DNA from: Candidatus Omnitrophica bacterium CG22_combo_CG10-13_8_21_14_all_43_16
GTDB taxonomy: Bacteria > Omnitrophota > Gorgyraeia > Gorgyraeales > Gorgyraeaceae
Length of the DNA stretch: 40,061 nucleotides
Direction: 5' to 3'
Assembly: GCA_002771475.1 (NCBI GenBank)
Contig: PCTH01000001.1
Location: 1 to 40,061, forward strand
In this document: positions 18,359 to 24,415 of the stretch, piece by piece
Position numbering within the stretch: position 1 is the first letter of the stretch
How the letters are laid out: each line of letters opens with the position of its first letter
Notes under the pieces: model-generated
Database searches by the model: none
What the model was told of the DNA's origin: nothing
What the model saw: the letters and a program-made list of their open reading frames with translations, nothing else
Program-made: the position numbers and the translations under genes

Positions 18359-18706
18359 TCTTCCCGGCCGGCAGCCTACGAAAAGACGCTCGGACGCCCC
18401 AGCGAGGCGTCCTTCGCTCCGCGCCGATTCTCGTTCGTCCTGCGGCAGCTGGGGTCTGAGGCGCCTTAGAAAAATTTTGCCAAATGTCCGCAAGGGATTA
18501 CAGCAAGCAAATGGCGGAACTGACCGAGCCAGCTTTTCCATCGATTGTTTATTCATATATACGGCGAGGGAATTCCGGCAAATTTGCGAGCTGTAAACCG
18601 TAGCGGACGGCAAAATTATTTCAGCGCCGAATGGCCCCAGCTGCCGCAGGACACCCTGCCCGCTCGAATCGCCGAGGCTTTTCTTTAGGCCTGCCGGCCG
18701 GGAAGA
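18359..18706. mobile_element. MITE-like element with terminal inverted repeats, enlarged copy (C1)
   Basis: The 434-base gene-free gap between pilP and the acyltransferase is filled by this element. Its ends are imperfect inverted repeats: TTCCCGGCCGGCAG-CCTACG, then AAAAGACGCTCGG on the left, and the complement of TTTTCTTTAGGCCTGCC then GGCCGGGAA on the right. Between the arms is an inner inverted-repeat unit (18437-18652). The arms match copy C2 at 22677 (GACGCCCC-GCGAGGCGTCCT, CGCCGATTCT, GCCCGCTCGAATCGCCGA). It encodes no credible protein and carries no transposase. Lying at the end of the pil operon, it may also terminate transcription. Confidence 0.85.
18437..18652. repeat. Inner inverted-repeat unit nested in element C1
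   Basis: The ends GTCCTGCGGCAGCTGGGG and CCCCAGCTGCCGCAGGAC are perfectly complementary (18 bp). Complementarity continues inward imperfectly (AGAAAAATTTTGCC / GGCAAAATTATTTC; GTCCGC / GCGGAC). The 216-bp unit lies where copy C2 has only a 23-bp hairpin stretch. It could be a second mobile palindrome or a structured RNA. Confidence 0.75.
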
Positions 18707-18740
18707 ACTACTATTTAACTATTCAAATAATAATGCGGGA

Positions 18741-19178
18741 TTAATACAGGTTTAATTCCAGGGTATGGCGCTCGCCGTTCTCATCCAGCACAACATTATT
18801 CTCGTTGATCTCGATAACCGTCATTCCGCCTACTTTATCGCCCAGCTTGACAACATCATTATTTATTATGGCGTACGGATTCTGCTTATCCGACATTATC
18901 CCGTTAAGGGCCAGATCCTCCACGTCCTGCTCTTGTATGCTATTAGTTGATGCATCCAGTAAAAAAGGATCCCTGCCCCATCTTAGCTTATCCCAGGATT
19001 CAGGCTCAGATACGATCGTCATAGCGGATTCGGAAGTATGATAAGCCTCATTTTTTGAGACACCTTTACCGCTGCCTGGTTTAGACATATGGCTTGTAAC
19101 CAAAAATATCAGGATAACTACGCTTATTCCGGTTACAGCCAGTTCTATTCTTTTTTTGGCTTCCGCGTCTTTTAACAT
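18741..19178 (-). CDS. pilP: PilP/GspC-like pilus assembly protein
   Basis: PilP-type proteins link the inner-membrane PilMNO platform to the secretin. Residues about 13-32 form one membrane segment (TGISVVILIFLVTSH), then a flexible region leads to LRWGRDPFLLD, the RDPF motif common to PilP/GspC. The C-terminal beta-domain (LNGIMSDKQNPYAIINNDVV, KLGDKVGGMTVIEINEN) matches the homology-region fold. It is not an obvious lipoprotein, which is closer to GspC. It is 1 base after pilO, with pilM-N before that, so the assignment rests on motif plus context. No secretin gene is in the window. Confidence 0.8.
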   Translation of the reverse strand: MLKDAEAKKRIELAVTGISVVILIFLVTSHMSKPGSGKGVSKNEAYHTSESAMTIVSEPESWDKLRWGRDPFLLDASTNSIQEQDVEDLALNGIMSDKQNPYAIINNDVVKLGDKVGGMTVIEINENNVVLDENGERHTLELNLY

Positions 19179-19179
19179 A

Positions 19180-19743
19180 TTATTCTCCCAGCACGCAGGC
19201 GTTCAGCTCTATACCCGCCCTTATCTTCGGTAATATATTTACATCCTTCCTTATTTCCACTTTTCTCACAGATATCATGGGATTTTTATCAAACTCTATT
19301 TTATTCAAGAATTCTCCGAGCGACTGGTACCTGGCCTCAACGCTCAGATCGAGAGGCATGCTTTTGCAAAGATAATCAAAGATCTTAAGCTGCGAGCCCC
19401 CGGCATCCGTGTAGTTAGTAAGGTCTCCTGGTTTTACGGAAATTACATTGACCTTAAGTCCCACAGCTTCTTCATTAAGCTGTTTTATGATATTGGAAGC
19501 CTCTCTTTCGGAAGGGAATGCGTTCTCCAGCCCCTTGATATAATCCCGCATCTTTATGAGATTATCCTTTAGTTTTTCCTCGCCGCCTATAAAATTATAA
19601 AGTTCCGATATCTCTCTTTTTATATCTCTATACTCTGTCCCGAGCCGCTTAACCTCTCCGGCCTTGGGCAGATAAATAAACTGCAGGAATAATCCCGCTA
19701 TTGCCCCAAATATAACCAGGGTTATGATTTTATTTTTATTCAT
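19180..19743 (-). CDS. pilO: PilO-like pilus assembly protein
   Basis: The layout is that of PilO/GspM: a short cytoplasmic tail, a membrane segment at about residues 6-25 (ITLVIFGAIAGLFLQFIYLP), a coiled coil at about 28-80, and a periplasmic ferredoxin-like domain (EAVGLKVNVISVKPG, LPLDLSVEARYQSLGEFLNK-like region). The VEARYQSLGEFLNKIE stretch is typical of PilO. It lies between the PilM-PilN fusion and PilP, with single-base gaps, and probably forms the PilN-PilO heterodimer that aligns the platform. Sequence conservation in this family is low, so context carries much of the call. Confidence 0.85.
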   Translation of the reverse strand: MNKNKIITLVIFGAIAGLFLQFIYLPKAGEVKRLGTEYRDIKREISELYNFIGGEEKLKDNLIKMRDYIKGLENAFPSEREASNIIKQLNEEAVGLKVNVISVKPGDLTNYTDAGGSQLKIFDYLCKSMPLDLSVEARYQSLGEFLNKIEFDKNPMISVRKVEIRKDVNILPKIRAGIELNACVLGE

Positions 19744-19744
19744 A

Positions 19745-21331
19745 TCACTTCTTTCTCAGGTTACATATTATTTCAAATTTCACGCTATTTTGGCCGCCTG
19801 GCGCCTCATTCTTCTCGCTGAAAGAAAGTTTAATATTATGAAACATGGCGTTCGATTCCAGTTTGGACATAAAACTTGTCAGTGAATCCTGCTTCGATAC
19901 AACACCGCCGATTTTTACATTCGGCTCCCTGGTGTCCACTGTAATCCTGTCCAGCACCATATCTGAGAATATCATCCTGCTTATTTCCTTCATTATCATT
20001 CCGGCCCGCACGCCGTCCATGGAAACCGCGGTTACAACGGAGCTGTAAGCCGTTATTTTATCCTTCAATAAGTTTATCTCCCCCAGATTATTCCAGTACT
20101 GTTTTTGAATCTGGACGCCTTTTTTCAGGTTTATGGCCTGCATGCATAATAGGATATACGAGAAAAGCACTATGACCCCCATGGCAAAAGTAATTACTGT
20201 CACGGAAAATCTTTTAAGCGCCTTTTTATCCTCTGCCCTGTATTCTTCAGGCAGCATATTCATGCCAAAGCCCCTGCTCAGGCTAAGGCCTATAGCGCCT
20301 GCTTCTTCGGGCAATATTGCCAGGACCTCTATTCCTGCTTGCTTAGTGATATACTCCTTCAGGCCTTTAAGCCTGGATCCATTTCCTGCGAGTATAATTT
20401 TTTTAATACCCTGGTCATGAAACCGCTGCTCATAGTATTCCAGAGAACCCTTTATCTGGCTTATAAGCTTCTCAAGCACAGGCCTTATAAGGCCTAATAT
20501 CCGTATATCAGACGGAATACCCTGTTCTATTTTCATTTTTTCCGCATCCGGTTTGGATAATTCTATTCTGCCCTTATCCGTTATAATCACGCCTGTCATA
20601 GCGTCTGTAAAACTATCCCCGCCCATAAGTATTTCTCTGGTAAAACAAACCTTATCTTTTTCAATTATAGAAATAAGCGTCTTAGCGCTTCCTATGTCTA
20701 CAATAGCGATCTTTTCATCCTGCGGCACAATCTTGGCATTGTTTGCATACCTGGCCAGCGCAAAATCCAGAGGCATTACATTCTGGACATTCAAGCCGAT
20801 TTGTTTTAGCTCTTTTACCTTTGGCCCTACATCAGATTCCTGGTAGGCAAACGCTATCAGCTCTATTCTTTTTGCCCCGGCTTCAGCCTCTCTTTCTCCG
20901 AGGATATTAAATTTTACCTTGGCTTTATCTATATCAAAACTAACCTGTTCCTTCAGCTCCCACTTAAGAGCGCTCTCTATCTCTTCATGGGGCATCGCAG
21001 GGATACTTACCCTTTTTATGACAATCCCTTCCAGGTTAAGATTCACGCTCAGCTCTTCTTCATCCATTAAATGCATCTTGCTGGGAAGCTGGCTTATATC
21101 TTCTATAGCTTCTATTAATCTATCCTGGATTAGGAATTCATCGCCTGTCTTTTTTACCCTCACAGCCCTGAAGTATCTGGAACCTATATCCAGGCCTATA
21201 AAATTAGCGGACTTCTGGCCCATGCCCATTCCTGATAGAAGCGATTTGGATTCTTTTTTTACCTGCTCTAGAATAGCTCTCATATCTTTAATCAACGCTT
21301 GGCTTACATAATAAACTCTCTCGCCTGTCAT
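19745..21331 (-). CDS. PilM-PilN fusion protein, type IV pilus platform
   Basis: Residues about 30-350 are PilM, an actin-like ATPase: FIGLDIGSRYFRAVRVKK, PAMPHEEIESALKWE, AIVDIGSAKTLISIIEKD, ILAGNGSRLKGLKEYI. Residues about 375-525 are PilN: a membrane segment (VITFAMGVIVLFSYILLC), a coiled coil and a periplasmic domain (MVLDRITVDTREPNVKIGG, LTSFMSKLE). In most species PilM binds the tail of a separate PilN; here they are one polypeptide. The upstream ATG lies in family A repeat A5. An internal ATG at 21280 (MRAILEQVKKE) is an equally plausible start and would drop the repeat-encoded residues. Confidence 0.9.
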   Translation of the reverse strand: MTGERVYYVSQALIKDMRAILEQVKKESKSLLSGMGMGQKSANFIGLDIGSRYFRAVRVKKTGDEFLIQDRLIEAIEDISQLPSKMHLMDEEELSVNLNLEGIVIKRVSIPAMPHEEIESALKWELKEQVSFDIDKAKVKFNILGEREAEAGAKRIELIAFAYQESDVGPKVKELKQIGLNVQNVMPLDFALARYANNAKIVPQDEKIAIVDIGSAKTLISIIEKDKVCFTREILMGGDSFTDAMTGVIITDKGRIELSKPDAEKMKIEQGIPSDIRILGLIRPVLEKLISQIKGSLEYYEQRFHDQGIKKIILAGNGSRLKGLKEYITKQAGIEVLAILPEEAGAIGLSLSRGFGMNMLPEEYRAEDKKALKRFSVTVITFAMGVIVLFSYILLCMQAINLKKGVQIQKQYWNNLGEINLLKDKITAYSSVVTAVSMDGVRAGMIMKEISRMIFSDMVLDRITVDTREPNVKIGGVVSKQDSLTSFMSKLESNAMFHNIKLSFSEKNEAPGGQNSVKFEIICNLRKK

Positions 21332-21456
21332 TACGAGAAGCGTAAGCGACGAAGCAATTTCCTAGATCCTTCGTCCCGATAAATCGGGACTCAGGATAAA
21401 TTCGGACATACGACTTACGAAAAACTCCGTTTTTTGTAAGACGTGTCCTCATTTAA
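21326..21456. repeat. Family A composite repeat (A5)
   Basis: It begins TGTCATTACGAG, with GAAGCAAT, GATCCTTCGTCCCGATAAAT...GACTCAGGATAAATTCGGAC and a hairpin with arms CTTACGAAAAA / TTTTTTGTAAG, and ends TCCTCATTTA. In minus-strand order it starts about 13 bases after the stop of the preceding gene and ends over the upstream ATG of pilM-N. Confidence 0.85.
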
Positions 21457-21468
21457 ATTATACCATAC

Positions 21469-22881
21469 CTATAATGCTTCCCGCCACAAAGAAGTTGTCA
21501 ATGTTATGCTCAATCCTGTATTGAATCCCTGTATAGAGCTATGATTTACCTTTGTATTATCTTTAGTTAAATCTCCTCCCTGGCCGAGAGAATCAAACCT
21601 GTTTCCGCTGAGATTACCTGTCAAATCAAGGTTAGTGCCGATTGTAACATCGTCTCCGAAAACAAATCCCGTGATAGTAGTATTATTGCCTAAAACCACA
21701 TCGCCTGGAGATAATAATATAACGCCTTCTCCGGCGCCGGCCCCGCTGCCGAGGACAATACCTGCCCTCAAGTCAATATCTGAAGAAGAATAAAATGTCA
21801 CAGACTTGCCTACGGTCCCATTTACTCTCATAAGCAAAGTGCCGTCAGAAACAACTGTAATATTATCCCCTATATCTACCTCACTCTTTATATCAACCGA
21901 ACCTGTGACAACTATTGTCCCTGAGCCGTTTATATAATCTTTTATTATCGCATTGCCGTTTACATATACAGTCCCTGAAATCGCTTCTGCCTCAAATGTC
22001 CTATTCCCTGCTGGCTGGCCGGAAGCGGTGGTAATAAGGCTATCATAATATGTAGTTGTTAGCGTGGGCTGGGTTACAGTCTGGCTTGCATATTCAGTAG
22101 TATCCCCTGAAATATTCGTGCCATTCCCTACGCTGATTTCGCCCGTAGCTGAGACATTGCCGGTTATAGTGCAATTCCTCCCTATATCTAAATTCCCTTT
22201 TATAAAAATATCCCCTGCTATCGTCTGATTTCTATTGATGTCGGTGTCAATACTCCCATTCCCTCCTCCATAAAATAATGCAAAATCCGCAAAAGTAGTT
22301 CCTGCGCCTGCAGCCTTTGTAATATGCTGTGTAATGACACGCTGAACTGAATTTCCGTCCCATCCGGTAACCTTGCCCGTACTGGTAACATCTATTGAAT
22401 CCGTTGCCTGGTTTGAATAAGTAATGGTAAATGTCCCATTGCCAAATGCCTGATTTGTAAAAACCGCGGGAGGAGTAGCCCAGTCTGCATCAGCTTCCAA
22501 TAATTCAAGATACGATTCCATGCCTGCTGATGCTATAAAAAATGCCTGCTCAGCCTGCATATCAGTGATAGCAGAGATATTTCCGGACGACATAAAAGAC
22601 GCTATCAGCAATGCAAGTGTGGACACTATAAGCATCACTATGACTACCGCCACTAGCGATAAGCCTTTATTGCATCTTGCCAGCCCTGGCAGACCTAAAG
22701 AAAAGCGTCGGCGATTCGAGCGGGCACGGTGCCACGACGCGAATAGCGTCGAGGCGAGCAAGAATCGGCGCCCGAGCGAAGGACGCCTCGCAGGGGCGTC
22801 CAAGCGTCTTTTCGTAGGTCTGCCAGGACTGGCAAAAAATTTAGAAATTCTTCGTCGAAGCGTCTGATTGCAAATAAACAT
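21469..22881 (-). CDS. PilX-like minor pilin with repetitive beta-helix (bactofilin-like) domain; start region replaced by a repeat
   Basis: The core begins at NKGLSLVAVVIVMLIVSTLA (residue 71 on), a prepilin-type helix with a G-L cleavage site, then EQAFFIASAGMESYLELLEA as in PilX. Residues about 190-440 are a repetitive domain (AGDIFIKGNLDIGRNCTITG, GSVDIKSEVDIGDNITVVS, GVILLSPGDVVLGNNTTITG) resembling bactofilin or other left-turning beta-helices. The first 70 residues come from the 3' end of the previous gene in another frame and from element C2, giving an implausible Arg-rich leader. No clear Shine-Dalgarno or natural start is left, so the gene may use a repeat-borne start or be inactivated. 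It lies among minor pilins and before pilM-N. Confidence 0.75.
   Translation of the reverse strand: MFICNQTLRRRISKFFASPGRPTKRRLDAPARRPSLGRRFLLASTLFASWHRARSNRRRFSLGLPGLARCNKGLSLVAVVIVMLIVSTLALLIASFMSSGNISAITDMQAEQAFFIASAGMESYLELLEADADWATPPAVFTNQAFGNGTFTITYSNQATDSIDVTSTGKVTGWDGNSVQRVITQHITKAAGAGTTFADFALFYGGGNGSIDTDINRNQTIAGDIFIKGNLDIGRNCTITGNVSATGEISVGNGTNISGDTTEYASQTVTQPTLTTTYYDSLITTASGQPAGNRTFEAEAISGTVYVNGNAIIKDYINGSGTIVVTGSVDIKSEVDIGDNITVVSDGTLLMRVNGTVGKSVTFYSSSDIDLRAGIVLGSGAGAGEGVILLSPGDVVLGNNTTITGFVFGDDVTIGTNLDLTGNLSGNRFDSLGQGGDLTKDNTKVNHSSIQGFNTGLSITLTTSLWREAL
22677..22835. mobile_element. MITE-like element with terminal inverted repeats (C2)
   Basis: The ends are TTGCCAGCCCTGGCAGACCT, then AAAGAAAAGCGTCGG, and the complement of TTGCCAGTCCTGGCAGACCT then ACGAAAAGACGCTTGG, about 33-bp imperfect terminal inverted repeats. 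The 159-bp copy matches C1 without its inner unit and lies in the opposite orientation. It starts 5 bases after the stop of the upstream pilin and runs into the prepilin leader of the next gene. Confidence 0.85.
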
Positions 22882-23341
22882 TTTGCCCGTTCTTTGTAAG
22901 CGTAAGATTGATCCTTACCCTTCTTATATCTGTCGCAGCTGGACTGACTGCTGGGCTTGGGATCGCAGTATCACTAGAATTATAATAAGTAAAACTAAGG
23001 CTTGAGACATTTTCAGCCAATAGATTCGCTGTCCCATTTTCAGTCCTGTTTAAATTTGTGCCGGAGAGGCTATAGGTTATGTCTTTATTTCCTGTATCAA
23101 TAAACCTGAACTGCGCAGCTGAGGCAGTAGTAACGCTCGTAGAATCTTTTATTGTCCTGATTTCCCTGGTTATCCTATCCAGGCTAAGCCTTCCGTCCCA
23201 TAATATATCATTCCGATTAAATTTAAACGTCCATGCCTTGACAGTCCCGAGCAGCATAAATCCGAGGATGCTCGCGCTAATCCCGATTATCGTTATCACT
23301 ATCACCAGCTCCACCAATGTAAATCCATTTTTCTTTTTCAT
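22841..23341 (-). CDS. PilW/GspJ-like minor pilin
   Basis: The short leader MKKKNG is followed by FTLVELVIVITIIGISASIL, a textbook type III prepilin signal with Glu5. After the helix comes DGRLSLDRITREIRTIKDST, typical of PilW/GspJ, then a Ser/Thr-rich beta domain ending in DIRRVRINLTLTKNGQNVYL. I use the ATG at 23341, giving 166 aa; the ORF-track GTG at 23359 lies in repeat B1. A GAGAAG from the end of B1 sits 5 bases before this ATG and may act as the ribosome-binding site. Minor pilins prime or cap pilus assembly. Confidence 0.88.
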   Translation of the reverse strand: MKKKNGFTLVELVIVITIIGISASILGFMLLGTVKAWTFKFNRNDILWDGRLSLDRITREIRTIKDSTSVTTASAAQFRFIDTGNKDITYSLSGTNLNRTENGTANLLAENVSSLSFTYYNSSDTAIPSPAVSPAATDIRRVRINLTLTKNGQNVYLQSDASTKNF

Positions 23342-23346
23342 TAATA

Positions 23347-23460
23347 CTTCTCGACTCACTCGCGAAGTTTACCACGAGCAATGTCGAAAGGCTCGTTCGC
23401 TCGAAGAATATCGTTCGAGCGGTCATATCAGCTTAATCTGCGAACCAGTCGAGAACCTCT
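23347..23460. repeat. Family B palindromic repeat (B1)
   Basis: It starts CTTCTCGACTCACTCG, contains TCGCTCGAAGAATAT and GTTCGAGCG, and ends AGTCGAGAACCTCT on the plus strand. The ends are inverted repeats. It fills the gap between two minor-pilin genes; its right edge overlaps the TAG stop of the preceding gene and its left edge supplies GAGAAG before the next ATG. Confidence 0.85.
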
Positions 23461-23839
23461 AATTATTTGTAACAATAGTTTTCAGACTAATATCTCCCAC
23501 CATCGGATTTGTCACGCGGGATTCCACCTGTTTATACTGAGCCATGCCCGGATCGCTGGCAATAGCCACAGGCACAGCGCTCACCACTATCTGCCAGGAA
23601 TAATTGGTAAAATTTCCGCCAAAGCTCACGGGAGACCCGACGTTTTGGGAGACAACTCCGGCGAAACTTAACCTGGCTGTTCTTTCCAGCTCTCCCTTTG
23701 CCAGGCTCGTGGCAATAGTCACCACCTCATCCCTGACTGCATTGGTAAATACCCCTGTAAAAGTCGCGAATAAGCCCAGGGCTATAATACCCAGCACCAC
23801 TATTCCGATAACCGTCTCTATTAAAGTAAAACCTTTCAT
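23459..23839 (-). CDS. PilV/GspI-like minor pilin
   Basis: The leader MKG precedes FTLIETVIGIVVLGIIALGL, the prepilin signal with Glu5. The downstream sequence (DEVVTIATSLAKGELERTAR) matches the PilV/GspI pattern, where the helix runs into an AxxLAxGELE segment. The 126-aa protein has a small C-terminal domain (YSWQIVVSAVPVAI). Its ATG overlaps the preceding FimT/GspH-like stop by 4 bases, so the two are translationally coupled. Its stop is completed at the edge of repeat B1. Confidence 0.88.
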   Translation of the reverse strand: MKGFTLIETVIGIVVLGIIALGLFATFTGVFTNAVRDEVVTIATSLAKGELERTARLSFAGVVSQNVGSPVSFGGNFTNYSWQIVVSAVPVAIASDPGMAQYKQVESRVTNPMVGDISLKTIVTNN

Positions 23840-24333
23840 TGGATACTCACCTTACCTGTCTTTGGCTCTATCCTCACTGTCCTCGAATATGCGCCGCCTG
23901 CAGCCTGGATAGTGATAACGCCCTGGCTGGATAAAATTATTCCGCTTCCGTCATATGGAGCGCCGGTAGAATCGAATTCAATTTTATTGCTGAAATTTGT
24001 GCCGGCTATATCCATGCCCTTAAATTCATTAAGAGCGGTAAATGAAACATCAAAGTCATTTCTTGTCTGCGGATCTACTGCTTTTGTTTCTACACTTACT
24101 CTGTAAACAAAATAAGCTTCGGCCGCAGGATCAAAAGATGCGCCAAACTTCACCTGTTGCGCCAGAGACATCTCTTGAGCATACCTCAAATCCAGGGCTA
24201 TTCTCTGGCACGCTGCCTCCAGTCTTAGCCTGGGTTCAGCCGTAGTTTTGGGCATAATGGCCAAAGCCAGTATCCCCAGGATAAGTATCATCATTATTAG
24301 CTCTATTAACGTAACTCCTTTTAGATTTTTCAT
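23836..24333 (-). CDS. FimT/GspH-like minor pilin
   Basis: After MKNLKG comes VTLIELIMMILILGILALAI, a prepilin signal with Glu5, followed by MPKTTAEPRLRLEAACQRIA and LDLRYAQEMSLAQ, the FimT/GspH helix with its conserved Leu-Arg-x-Ala-Arg-like region. A beta-rich domain follows (FKGMDIAGTNFSNKIEFDST, then IILSSQGVITIQ). I prefer the ATG at 24333 because it gives a normal 6-residue leader and a 165-aa protein; the ORF-track ATG at 24348 adds five residues. It leads the minor-pilin set fimT-pilV-pilW-pilX. Confidence 0.87.
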   Translation of the reverse strand: MKNLKGVTLIELIMMILILGILALAIMPKTTAEPRLRLEAACQRIALDLRYAQEMSLAQQVKFGASFDPAAEAYFVYRVSVETKAVDPQTRNDFDVSFTALNEFKGMDIAGTNFSNKIEFDSTGAPYDGSGIILSSQGVITIQAAGGAYSRTVRIEPKTGKVSIQ

Positions 24334-24390
24334 TTTACTAATTCCCATAATATACCAAGTCCGTATTTAATGCCAGCAAATATTCTAACA

Positions 24391-24415
24391 CTGATGGGAG
24401 TCCGACTCCCATCAG
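24391..24415. repeat. Perfect 11-bp hairpin overlapping the yfhO-like stop codon
   Basis: CTGATGGGAGT-CCG-ACTCCCATCAG is an exact inverted repeat with a 3-nt loop. The minus-strand TGA stop of the YfhO-like gene (24414-24412) lies inside the right arm. Confidence 0.8.

Noticed and set aside
18353-18613. ORF of 86 aa in the pilP-acyltransferase gap
   Set aside because: It lies wholly within the palindromic element C1, starts and ends in repeat sequence and has no domain or RBS.
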